Source: Chloroflexota bacterium (GTDB lineage Bacteria > Chloroflexota > Limnocylindria > Limnocylindrales > CSP1-4). Taken from it: a stretch of DNA of 51,970 nucleotides. Positions 1 to 6,976 of this stretch are shown piece by piece (the first letter of the stretch is position 1; the number at the start of each line of letters is the position of its first letter). A program made the translations under genes and the position numbers. The notes under the pieces were generated by a model. It did not search any database and had not been told where the DNA came from. It saw nothing but the letters and a program-made list of their open reading frames with translations. The stretch spans positions 1 to 51,970 of the forward strand of contig JAFMJV010000017.1 in NCBI GenBank assembly GCA_017853275.1. The letters are read 5' to 3'.

Positions 1-12
1 GGAGCCACCACG

Positions 13-1344
13 ATGACCAGCCCCACGACCATCGAGAGCCCGATCGCCGACCGGCTCGCCGCCGAGGCACGCGAGGTGATGCCCGGGGGTGTCTCCGCCG
101 CGGCCCGCCTCCACCCTGCGCTCGGCCGCCCCTTCCTCACCGCGAAGGGCGCGGGGGCGTGGGTGACGGATGTGGATGGCCGGCGCTACATCGACCTCGA
201 GACCTCGTTCGGGGCGACGCTCCTCGGCCACGGGGATGCGCGGGTCCGGGCGGCGATCGAGGAGGCGCTCGAGATGGGCGTCCTGTGCGGCCACGACACG
301 CCCGCCCAGGGCCGGCTCGCGCGGCGGCTGACGGAGCTCGTGCCGTCCGCGGAGATGGTCCGCTTCACCGGATCCGGCACGGAGACGGTCTGGCACGCGG
401 CGCGCATCGCCCGGGCGGCCACGGGCCGCGAGCTGATCGTGAAGTTCGAGGGCCACTTCCACGGCTTCAGCGATTCGCTCGGCTACAGCTTCTGGCCCAG
501 CCTCGCGGACGCCGGTGACCCCGCGCATCCGGCCGTGCGCCCCGAATCGGCGGGCATCCCGGCCGCGGAGCGCGAGGCGATCCGCGTCCTGCCGTGGAAC
601 GACCTCGACGCGCTGCGGGCGGTCTTCGCCGCGGAGCCGGGCCGGATCGCGGCGGTCGTGATGGAGCCGGTGAACATCGATTCGGGGACGATCCACCCGC
701 TGCCCGGCTACCTCGCGGCGGTGCGCGACCTCGTCCACGCGAACGGCGCGCTCCTCATCTTCGACGAGATCCTCACCGGCTTCCGCACGAACCCGGGCGG
801 CGCGCAGGCGGAGCTCGGCGTGACGCCGGACCTCACCACGCTCGGGAAGGCGATCGGCGGCGGCCAGGCCCTGAGCGCGATCGTGGGCCGCCGGGACGTC
901 ATGTCCCAGGTCTCGCCGCTCGGCAAGGCGGTCCACAGCGGCACCTTCATGGCCCACCTCCTGCCGATCATGGCCGCGCACGCCTTCCTGGACGTGGTCA
1001 CGGAGCCCGGCTTCTACGCCCCCTTCCTCGCCCGCGCGGAGCGCTTCGTGGCGGGCGTCCGGGATGCGATCGGCGGCGCCGGCCTCGTCTGCCAGGTCCA
1101 GGCGTACGGGCCGCGCTTCAGCCTCCTCTTCGGGATCACGGGCGAGCCGCGCCGCTGGCGCGATGTGGCGGGGGCGGACCGGGCGACCGAGCTGCGCTTC
1201 TACGGCCACGCGCTCGCGGAAGGGCTCTACCTTCATCACGGCTGGCACCACGGGATCTCGGCCGCGCACACGGACGGAGACCTGGACCTGGCGCTCGAGC
1301 GGATCGAGCGGGCAGCCCGCCGGACCGCAGCCGAGGCCGCCTGA
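13..1344 (+). CDS. Class III PLP-dependent aminotransferase, glutamate-1-semialdehyde aminomutase-like
   Basis: A 443-residue fold-type I PLP enzyme of the class III aminotransferase family, cytoplasmic. Visible landmarks are the phosphate-cup motif GSGTE at residues 120-124, FDEILTGFR at 250-258 (Asp251 would contact the PLP ring nitrogen) and LGKAIGGG with the Schiff-base lysine at about 279. The HSGTF motif near 308-312 is typical of the HemL-like branch. It is unlikely to be the haem-pathway HemL itself: no haem gene is adjacent, and it sits directly before an M81 metallopeptidase and an MHS transporter, which points to catabolism of an amino compound. The ATG follows GGAGCCACC at the very edge of the window, so any upstream operon partner is cut off. 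Amino donor and acceptor cannot be read from sequence. Confidence 0.9.
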   Translation: MTSPTTIESPIADRLAAEAREVMPGGVSAAARLHPALGRPFLTAKGAGAWVTDVDGRRYIDLETSFGATLLGHGDARVRAAIEEALEMGVLCGHDTPAQGRLARRLTELVPSAEMVRFTGSGTETVWHAARIARAATGRELIVKFEGHFHGFSDSLGYSFWPSLADAGDPAHPAVRPESAGIPAAEREAIRVLPWNDLDALRAVFAAEPGRIAAVVMEPVNIDSGTIHPLPGYLAAVRDLVHANGALLIFDEILTGFRTNPGGAQAELGVTPDLTTLGKAIGGGQALSAIVGRRDVMSQVSPLGKAVHSGTFMAHLLPIMAAHAFLDVVTEPGFYAPFLARAERFVAGVRDAIGGAGLVCQVQAYGPRFSLLFGITGEPRRWRDVAGADRATELRFYGHALAEGLYLHHGWHHGISAAHTDGDLDLALERIERAARRTAAEAA

Positions 1345-1386
1345 GCCTCGGGCCGGCCCCGGATCGAGGAGAGGGACGGAGACGAG

Positions 1387-2901
1387 ATGGCGCGCGTGCT
1401 CATCGGTGGCTTCATGCACGAGGTCCACACGTTCGTGGACGGCGTGCTCACCCTGGATGACCTGCGCCGGAACGGCTTCATCGCCTCGGGGGACGAGATC
1501 CTCTCGCCGGAGATCGGCTCCGGCCAGGAGATCCACGGCGCCCGGGATGTGGCGCTCGCGGCGGGCGTGGAGCTCGTCCCGTCCCGGATGGCGTTCGGCG
1601 GCGTGGGGCCGCGGATCGCGGACGCGGCCTTCGCCCACCTGCGGGACGGGATCCTGGACGTGGCCCGGCGCGAGGCCGGCCGGCTGGACGGCGTCTACCT
1701 CAACCTCCACGGGGCGTCCGCCACGGAGACGGAGGACGACCCGGAAGGCGCGCTCCTGGACGCGGTCCGGCGGATCGTGGGGCCGGAGGTCCCGATCGTC
1801 GCGAGCTTCGATCTCCACGTCCACATGACGGACCGGATGGTGGCCGCCGCGGACGCGCTCATCGCCTACCGGACGATCCCCCACGTGGACTACCTGGAGA
1901 CCGGCCAGCGGGCGATGCACCTCCTCCTCGATGCGATGGCGGGGCGGACCCACCCCGTGGTCCGGCAGCGGAAGATCCGGATGATGGCCTCGGCGGAGCG
2001 CCACGACACGAACCACGGCCCGATGGTGGACGTGATGGCGAAGGCCCGGGAGCTCGAGACCCGGCCGGGGATCCTCGCGGTCTCCGTCACGCCGACCCAG
2101 CCGTGGATGGATGTCGCGGAGCTCGGCTGGTCCGTGACCGTGGTGGCGGACGGCGATCCGGCGCTCGCCCAGGCGGCCGCGGACGAGGTCGCGTGGATGC
2201 TCTGGGACCGGCGCGAGCGCTTCCTCGTGGAGAAGACGCCGGTCGCGGACGCGGTCCGGATGGCGATCGCCCATGAGGGGCGGCCGGTCATCCTCGCGGA
2301 CGGCTCCGATTCGCCGAGCGCGGGCGGGAACGGCGACGGGAACGACCTCCTGCGCGAGCTCCTCCGGGTCGGCTATGTGGGGGACGCGCTCCTCACCGTC
2401 GTCGATCCGGCGGCGGCGGCCGCATGCGTGGCGGCCGGCCTCGGGGCCACGGTCACCGTCACCGTGGGCGGCGCGATCACCCGGGAGACCTACACGCCCG
2501 TCAGCGTGACCGGCGAGGTGATCACCCTCCGGGACGGCCGCTACACGACGGAGCTGCCGGTACGGCCGATGGATATCGGGCCGACCGCGGTCCTGCGCAT
2601 CGGCGGGATCCGCCTCGTGGTGAGCACCCGGAAGGCCTTCCAGCTCGACGCCTCGATCTACCACCAGGCGGGCCTCGATCCGGAGCGGGCCGCGATCGTG
2701 CTCGTGAAGTCGGCGGGCGGCTTCCGCGGCGTCTACGAGCCGTTCGCCTCGCTGATCATCGAGATGGAGACGCCCGGCCCGTGCACGCACGACCTGACGA
2801 CGCTCCCCTTCCGCCGGATCCCCCGCCCGCTCTGGCCCTGGGACCGCGATCTCGCGGAGCCGTGGGCGGGCGCACGGAGGCCCGAGGTCGCCGGAGGGTG
2901 A
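1387..2901 (+). CDS. M81 family metallopeptidase (MlrC-like)
   Basis: A 504-residue protein of the M81/MlrC family, named for the microcystin-degradation enzyme MlrC; most environmental members have unknown substrates. The N-terminus reads IGGFMHEVHTF (residues 6-16), matching the family start GGFxHExNTF. The segment YLNLHGA at 104-110 and FDLHVHMT at 141-148 supply the His/Asp residues (Asp142, His144, His146) expected to bind zinc, and YRTIPHVD at 161-168 is a further family block. Length is normal and no signal peptide is seen, so it is cytoplasmic. It starts 42 bases after the aminotransferase with a purine-rich stretch (GAGGAGAGGGACGGAGACG) before the ATG, consistent with one transcript. 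It may hydrolyse an amide or small peptide whose product feeds the aminotransferase; that link is inference. Confidence 0.88.
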   Translation: MARVLIGGFMHEVHTFVDGVLTLDDLRRNGFIASGDEILSPEIGSGQEIHGARDVALAAGVELVPSRMAFGGVGPRIADAAFAHLRDGILDVARREAGRLDGVYLNLHGASATETEDDPEGALLDAVRRIVGPEVPIVASFDLHVHMTDRMVAAADALIAYRTIPHVDYLETGQRAMHLLLDAMAGRTHPVVRQRKIRMMASAERHDTNHGPMVDVMAKARELETRPGILAVSVTPTQPWMDVAELGWSVTVVADGDPALAQAAADEVAWMLWDRRERFLVEKTPVADAVRMAIAHEGRPVILADGSDSPSAGGNGDGNDLLRELLRVGYVGDALLTVVDPAAAAACVAAGLGATVTVTVGGAITRETYTPVSVTGEVITLRDGRYTTELPVRPMDIGPTAVLRIGGIRLVVSTRKAFQLDASIYHQAGLDPERAAIVLVKSAGGFRGVYEPFASLIIEMETPGPCTHDLTTLPFRRIPRPLWPWDRDLAEPWAGARRPEVAGG

Positions 2902-2964
2902 GCGAAGGGGGCGCGCGTCCGCCGGACCCCAACGAGACCCGTCCCGCTGTGACACCCTGACGCG

Positions 2965-2985
2965 ATGCGCGGAGCGAACCCCTGA
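2965..2985 (+). other. Possible six-codon upstream ORF coupled to the MHS transporter
   Basis: ATG CGC GGA GCG AAC CCC TGA encodes MRGANP and its stop overlaps the transporter start as TGATG. CACCCT sits six bases before this ATG, one base away from the TANNNT -10 pattern seen elsewhere in the window, so a leaderless start here is conceivable. With only six codons this could be chance; it is recorded because the overlap geometry is that used by real gene pairs here. Confidence 0.25.
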
Positions 2986-4424
2986 TGCAGGCTGCAGAGA
3001 CCCCCGGCCGCCGCCACGGCCTCCCCTTCGTCATCGCCGCCTCGTCCGCGGGGACGATCGTGGAGTGGTACGACTTCTACCTCTACGGCGTCCTCGCCGC
3101 CTTCTTCTCCACCCAGTTCTTCCCCTCGGACGACCCGACGGCGGCGCTCCTCGCGTCGCTCGCGACCTTCGGCGCGGGCTTCGCGGTCCGACCCTTCGGT
3201 GCCGCGGTCTTCGGCCGGATCGGGGACATCGCGGGGCGCAAGCCCACCTTCCTCCTCACGATCCTCATCATGGGGACCTCGACCGCGCTCGTGGGGCTCC
3301 TCCCCACCTATGCCCAGATCGGGATCCTCGCCCCGATCATCCTCGTCATCCTCCGGCTCGCCCAGGGGCTCGCGCTCGGCGGTGAGTACGGCGGGGCCGC
3401 GATCTACGTGGCGGAGCACAGCCCGGACGCGAAGCGCGGCGCGACCACCTCGTGGATCCAGACGACGGCCACGACCGGCCTCCTCCTCGCGCTCCTCGTG
3501 GTCGGGATCTGCCGGGTCGTCATGCCCGCGGACACCTTCAACGAGTGGGGCTGGCGGATCCCCTTCCTCCTCTCGTTCGTCCTCGTCATCCTCGCGGTGG
3601 GGATCCGGCAGCGGGTCGCGGAGACCCCGATCTTCGCGCAGCTCAAGGCCGCGGGACGGACGTCGCGCTCGCCGTGGCGCGAGAGCTTCGGCGACCCGCG
3701 GAACCGGCGCCTGATCATCCTCGTCCTCCTCGGGGCGACGGCCGGCCAGGCGGTCGTCTGGTACCAGGGCCAGTTCCAGGCGCTCTACTTCCTGAACACC
3801 ACGCTCGGCGTCCCCTTCACGGACGCGTATCTCATCGTGGGGACGGCGATCGTCCTCGCGCTCCCCTTCTTCGTCCTCTTCGGCCGGCTCTCGGACCGGG
3901 TGGGGCGGAAGAAGGTGATCCTCGGCGGCTGCCTCGTGGCGGCGATCTCCTACGTCCCGATCTACGAGCTGATCGTCCGCTTCGCCCATCCGCAGGGGAC
4001 GCTCGCCACGACGGGCGCGAGCGCGGGACGCTTCGTGGCGGAGGACGGCGTGACGCGGACCGTCGCGCAGCCGGAGCTCCTCCCGCTCATCGCGCTCGTC
4101 TGGATCCAGGTCGTCTTCGTGGCGCTCGTCTACGGGCCGATCGCCGCCTTCCTCGTGGAGGTCTTCCCGGCGCGCATCCGCTACACGTCGCTCTCGATCC
4201 CGTATCACCTTGGCAACGGCTGGTTCGGCGGCTTCCTGCCGCTGATCGCCGCTGCGCTCCTCGCCGCGACGGGCAACCTCTATGCGGGTCTCATCTACCC
4301 GATCGGGATCGCGCTCCTCACGGTCGTCATCGGCGGCCTCTTCCTGCGCGAATCCCGCCACGTCCGGATCTGGGACGAGGTCGAGGGGACGGAGGTCGAG
4401 CCGGAGCCGGTCCCCGCGGGCTGA
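2985..4424 (+). CDS. MFS transporter, metabolite:H+ symporter (MHS) family
   Basis: A 479-residue inner-membrane transporter with about 12 hydrophobic segments. The WYDFYLYG motif (residues 28-35) and GRIGDIAGRK (77-86, loop 2-3) are hallmarks of the MHS branch (shikimate, ProP, KgtP, citrate carriers). LAQGLALGGEYGGAA in TM4 is also typical of that branch. A longer soluble loop near residues 330-360, between TM8 and TM9, is likewise an MHS trait. It follows the aminotransferase and M81 genes by 83 bases and probably imports the compound they act on, such as a carboxylate, betaine or amino-acid-like solute. The C-terminal tail is short and acidic, without the ProP coiled coil, so osmosensing is not suggested. 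Substrate is unknown. Confidence 0.9.
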   Translation: MQAAETPGRRHGLPFVIAASSAGTIVEWYDFYLYGVLAAFFSTQFFPSDDPTAALLASLATFGAGFAVRPFGAAVFGRIGDIAGRKPTFLLTILIMGTSTALVGLLPTYAQIGILAPIILVILRLAQGLALGGEYGGAAIYVAEHSPDAKRGATTSWIQTTATTGLLLALLVVGICRVVMPADTFNEWGWRIPFLLSFVLVILAVGIRQRVAETPIFAQLKAAGRTSRSPWRESFGDPRNRRLIILVLLGATAGQAVVWYQGQFQALYFLNTTLGVPFTDAYLIVGTAIVLALPFFVLFGRLSDRVGRKKVILGGCLVAAISYVPIYELIVRFAHPQGTLATTGASAGRFVAEDGVTRTVAQPELLPLIALVWIQVVFVALVYGPIAAFLVEVFPARIRYTSLSIPYHLGNGWFGGFLPLIAAALLAATGNLYAGLIYPIGIALLTVVIGGLFLRESRHVRIWDEVEGTEVEPEPVPAG

Positions 4425-4624
4425 GCCGGGCCGGACCGGACGGGTCTGCCAACGGGTGACCGTCCCGAGAGGCGCCCGTGGCCGGGGGGAGAGCCCGGGG
4501 TGAGGCCCGGGCCATGCGCCGCAGGGTGGCCGGCCCCGAGACTGCGAGAGACCGCCCGGCCGATACCGCCCGGGTCCGACCGGCCGGGCATGTCGCCCGC
4601 CGTCACCACGGGAGTCGATCCACC
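4425..4624 (+). promoter_or_regulatory. Structured, GC-rich leader upstream of the first TasA-like gene
   Basis: This 200-base gap holds no convincing gene. It contains several potential stems, the clearest being GCCCGGCCG (4554-4562) pairing with CGGCCGGGC (4581-4589), and a CCCGGG self-complementary pair near 4492-4510. Position 4455 onward shares GGTGA-C and CCGAGAGGC with a segment at 5880 in the same cluster. It may be a regulatory 5' UTR; it does not match a riboswitch class I can recognise. Confidence 0.35.
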
Positions 4625-5188
4625 ATGACCGCCACGCATCTCCACCGTGCCCGGCGCGGGCCGTTCGCCGTCGTCGGCGCCTCCGCGCTCCTCACCTTCC
4701 TCATCGTGGGGGCGGCGATCCCGTCCTCCTTCGCCTCCTTCGCCGCCGAGGCGTCCACGAACGAGAACGCCCTCACGGCCGGGACCCTGACCGTCACCGT
4801 GAACGGGCAGCGAACGGCGCCGGCGCTCGTCACCGTGAACCGCGCGGTCCCGGTGATGGCACAGCGCGACTACACCCTCACGGTCCGGAACACGGGAACG
4901 GTCGCCGCGGGGATCGTCATCTCCAGCGAGAACGTCGGCGGGAGCACCGCGCGGAGCCTGGATGATGTCCTCCGCCTCGTCGTGAAGAACGCGGGCGGGA
5001 CGGTCGTCTACTCGGGGAAGGTGAGCGAGCTGAGCTTCGATGCCGGGAGCTTCGCGGGCGATGCCAGCCGGACCTATGACCTGGAGCTCACCTGGCCGGG
5101 GAACGCGTCCTCGATGGACAACCTCTACCAGGGCGCCGATCTCTCGTTCGACATCTCCGCGGCCGCCACGAGCCTCTCGGGCCAGTAG
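4625..5188 (+). CDS. TasA/camelysin-like secreted protein, paralog 1
   Basis: A 187-residue secreted protein. The start at 4625 (MTATHLH) is chosen because the preceding in-frame sequence is Arg-rich and lacks any domain. Residues 13-37 form a signal/transmembrane segment, followed by FASFAAEASTNENALTAGTL, which matches the mature N-terminus of TasA and camelysin proteins (pattern FxD/A...NxxxAGTL). The remainder is rich in beta-strand and Thr/Val/Ser, with the TVRNTGTVAAG segment typical of this fold. TasA-type proteins are processed by SipW and assemble into extracellular fibres, and a SipW-like peptidase lies 1.2 kb downstream. A role as the major structural subunit is supported by its first position and the strong hairpins just behind it. 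No Cys residues are present in the mature part. Confidence 0.72.
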   Translation: MTATHLHRARRGPFAVVGASALLTFLIVGAAIPSSFASFAAEASTNENALTAGTLTVTVNGQRTAPALVTVNRAVPVMAQRDYTLTVRNTGTVAAGIVISSENVGGSTARSLDDVLRLVVKNAGGTVVYSGKVSELSFDAGSFAGDASRTYDLELTWPGNASSMDNLYQGADLSFDISAAATSLSGQ

Positions 5189-5207
5189 GCCGGCCGCGTC
5201 CACCACC

Positions 5208-5233
5208 GGCCGGCGGGTCCCCTCCCGCCGGCC
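5208..5233 (+). terminator. 10-bp hairpin after the first TasA-like gene
   Basis: GGCCGGCGGG (5208-5217) pairs perfectly with CCCGCCGGCC (5224-5233) around a 6-base loop TCCCCT, 20 bases past the stop. There is no U-tract, which is normal for such GC-rich genomes. It is likely a partial terminator or mRNA-stabilising stem. Confidence 0.6.
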
Positions 5234-5237
5234 ATCC

Positions 5238-5274
5238 GAAGGGCGATCCGGAGCCCCACCCCGGATCGCCCTTC
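5238..5274 (+). terminator. 14-bp hairpin directly behind the first one
   Basis: GAAGGGCGATCCGG (5238-5251) pairs perfectly with CCGGATCGCCCTTC (5261-5274), loop of 9 bases, followed by a C-rich tract. The two stems in tandem sit between the TasA-like paralogs and would reduce read-through or protect the 3' end of the upstream message, setting a high ratio of the first subunit. Confidence 0.65.
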
Positions 5275-5297
5275 CCCGTCCCCCGGAGGTCCGTGGC

Positions 5298-5873
5298 ATG
5301 CCCGCATCCTCCCGCCGCCCACCGGCCGCCCGGCTCCTCCGTGCCGGAGCGGTCGCTCTCGTCCTGCTCGCCGCGGCCGCGCCTTCGCTGGCGCAGCTCG
5401 CCGCCGATGCCGCCACGACCGGGAACCTCGTCCGGGCCGGTGCGCTCTCCGTCCTCCTCCACCCGGTGAGCCCCTTCGGCACGATCGCGGGGATCGTCCC
5501 GGGTGAGACGGTGAGCGGTGCGCTGCGCGTGGAGAACGCGGGGAGCACCGCCGTCCGCTACGCGTTCTCCACCACGACCACGACCCTCGCCGGGCAGGAG
5601 CTGGGGACCCAGATCCAGCTCGTGGTGAAGAGCGAGGGGAGCTCCTGCGCGGCGTGGGATGGCACGACCCTCGCGAGCGGCGCCTTCGGGCTTGCGGCCT
5701 TCGGCGATCCCGCACCGGGGGCCCAGGCCGGTGACCGGACGCTCGCTGCGGGCGCATCGGAGACCCTCTGCCTGCGGGCCACCCTCCCGGCGACCACGAG
5801 CCGCCGCTACCAGAACAGCAGCGCAGCCACGGCCCTGCTCGTGGCCGCCGAGCAGATCCCGGACGGCGCGTGA
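5298..5873 (+). CDS. TasA/camelysin-like secreted protein, paralog 2
   Basis: A 191-residue secreted protein. ATG 5298 is preceded by CCGGAGG at good spacing. Residues 11-32 form a hydrophobic signal segment, followed by AQLAADAATTGNLVRAGAL, which again fits the TasA/camelysin mature start with the NxxxAGxL element. The rest is beta-rich, with VSGALRVENAGSTAVRYAF resembling the fold's central strands. Two cysteines (in SSCAAWDG and SETLCLRA) could form a disulfide, unlike paralog 1. It probably forms a minor fibre subunit or assembly partner. It lies between the double hairpin and a small anchored protein, upstream of the SipW-like peptidase that should process it. Confidence 0.65.
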   Translation: MPASSRRPPAARLLRAGAVALVLLAAAAPSLAQLAADAATTGNLVRAGALSVLLHPVSPFGTIAGIVPGETVSGALRVENAGSTAVRYAFSTTTTTLAGQELGTQIQLVVKSEGSSCAAWDGTTLASGAFGLAAFGDPAPGAQAGDRTLAAGASETLCLRATLPATTSRRYQNSSAATALLVAAEQIPDGA

Positions 5874-5966
5874 CCCGCCGGTGAGCAAGCCGAGAGGCAC
5901 GCCCGCTATCCCCCTCGGCCGGGATGACCGAGCGTCGTCCTTCCACATGCAGAGAGGGAGACGGGG

Positions 5967-6410
5967 ATGAGGACGATGGCTGGACGACCCGGACGATGGA
6001 GCGGGCGGCGGACCGCGGATCCGTCGCGTCTCCTCCTCGCCTCATCGCTCGTCATCGGCGCGCTCGTGGTGGCAGCCCCGGTCCTCGCGGTCTTCACGCT
6101 GACGACCGGGACGAGCGGCTGGACCTTCACGAGCACGGGCTGGGGACCGGGGAAGGCGGGTGCGGTGACCGTCACCCCGGCACCCTCGAACGCGCCCGCC
6201 GCTGCGGCTGCCGCGGTCGTCGTGACGGAGACCCCGGCCCTCGACCCCTCGGCCTCCCCCGCCCCGGCCGCCGGCAGCACCGCGATCGGGGACCGGCCGG
6301 CCACGCGGGCCGAGCGCGCCCGGTCCCAGCGCCGCGATCACGCGGGGCGGACGGAGCGCCGGCGGCACGATCGCCGCGCCGCACGGGACCCGGTCGGCGG
6401 GCGTCCCTGA
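5967..6410 (+). CDS. Small membrane-anchored or secreted protein of the TasA/SipW cluster, function unknown
   Basis: A 147-residue protein with an Arg-rich N-terminus, a single hydrophobic segment at about residues 22-43, a short Thr/Gly/Ser stretch (about 44-66), an Ala/Pro-rich linker and a strongly basic C-terminus with many Arg and His residues. GAGAGGGAGACGGGG precedes the ATG; a second ATG three codons later is possible. I recognise no domain. The segment AVFTLTTGTSGWTF after the hydrophobic stretch could be a remnant or minimal TasA-type start. It ends one base before the SipW-like gene, so translation is probably coupled, and a role in secretion or anchoring of the fibre proteins is a guess from context. 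Confidence 0.55.
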   Translation: MRTMAGRPGRWSGRRTADPSRLLLASSLVIGALVVAAPVLAVFTLTTGTSGWTFTSTGWGPGKAGAVTVTPAPSNAPAAAAAAVVVTETPALDPSASPAPAAGSTAIGDRPATRAERARSQRRDHAGRTERRRHDRRAARDPVGGRP

Positions 6411-6411
6411 G

Positions 6412-6942
6412 ATGGGGCCGGCGCGCCGGATCGCCGGTACCCTCATCCTCGTGCTCGCCCTCACCGGGCTCTCGCTCCTCACGGTCGCCGCGAGCGGGTA
6501 TGCGCTGGCGCGCCTCGCGGGCTTCGAGACGGTGATCCTCGCCGGCGGCTCGATGGCCCCCCAGGCGCTCGCGGGCGACCTCGTCCTCGCCCGTCCCCAT
6601 GCCGGCGAGGTCCGGATCGGGGGCGTCTACGTCTTCCGGACCGGCGCCGGGCTCGTCACCCACCGGGTGGTCGCGGTGGGCACCCTGCCGGACACGCTCA
6701 TCACCCGCGGCGATGCCAACCCGGTCGTGGACCCCTTCATCCTGCGCACCGCGGACGTCATCGGTGACCCGGTCCTCATCGTCCGCGGCGCCGGCGCCCT
6801 CCTGCTCGCCGTGGCGCCGCTGGAGGGTCGGATCGCCGCCGTCCTCATCGTCGTGGGGCTCCTGGCGCTCCTTGCGCTCGGGGTCCGCTGGGGCGGGCTG
6901 GGTCCCGCCGAGGACCCGCCGCTCCCTGCCGGCCAGGGGTGA
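6412..6942 (+). CDS. Signal peptidase I of the SipW/archaeal (Ser-His) type
   Basis: A 176-residue membrane protease. Hydrophobic segments lie at about residues 8-36 and 128-160, so both ends are membrane-anchored. The nucleophile is Ser47 in GGSMAP, and His84 in THRVV occupies the place of the general-base lysine of ordinary bacterial LepB; Asp101 in TRGDAN completes the pattern. This Ser-His-Asp set is that of SipW and ER/archaeal signal peptidases (S26B). SipW in Bacillus is dedicated to TasA and TapA, matching the two TasA-like genes just upstream. It is the last gene of the cluster, with a hairpin and a new promoter directly behind. Substrate specificity for the two neighbours is inferred from context. 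Confidence 0.85.
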   Translation: MGPARRIAGTLILVLALTGLSLLTVAASGYALARLAGFETVILAGGSMAPQALAGDLVLARPHAGEVRIGGVYVFRTGAGLVTHRVVAVGTLPDTLITRGDANPVVDPFILRTADVIGDPVLIVRGAGALLLAVAPLEGRIAAVLIVVGLLALLALGVRWGGLGPAEDPPLPAGQG

Positions 6943-6944
6943 TC

Positions 6945-6960
6945 CGCGGGCTCCCCCGCG
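6945..6960 (+). terminator. Hairpin ending the TasA/SipW cluster
   Basis: CGCGGG (6945-6950) and CCCGCG (6955-6960) form a 6-bp stem with loop CTCC, three bases after the SipW stop and just before the -10 of the next gene. There is no T-run. Confidence 0.45.
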
Positions 6961-6963
6961 TGC

Positions 6964-6969
6964 TAGTGT
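6964..6969 (+). promoter_or_regulatory. Leaderless -10 box TAGTGT
   Basis: TAGTGT lies seven bases before ATG 6977, so transcription would begin at or next to the start codon. No Shine-Dalgarno and no recognisable -35 are present. Confidence 0.5.
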
Positions 6970-6976
6970 CCGGGCG

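Noticed and set aside
13-1344. Assignment as haem-pathway hemL
   Set aside because: The sequence is HemL-like, but the neighbours are catabolic and no other tetrapyrrole gene is adjacent; the URO-D-family gene at 6977 also carries methyltransferase-type zinc ligands rather than HemE residues.
4425-4624. Possible known riboswitch (c-di-GMP, c-di-AMP, cobalamin) before the TasA-like gene
   Set aside because: The region is structured, but the conserved cores of these classes as I know them do not appear; kept only as an unclassified leader.
4478-4624. Longer N-terminus for the first TasA-like gene starting at 4478
   Set aside because: The added 49 residues are Arg/Gly/Ala-rich shadow sequence and would place a long charged tail before the export signal.
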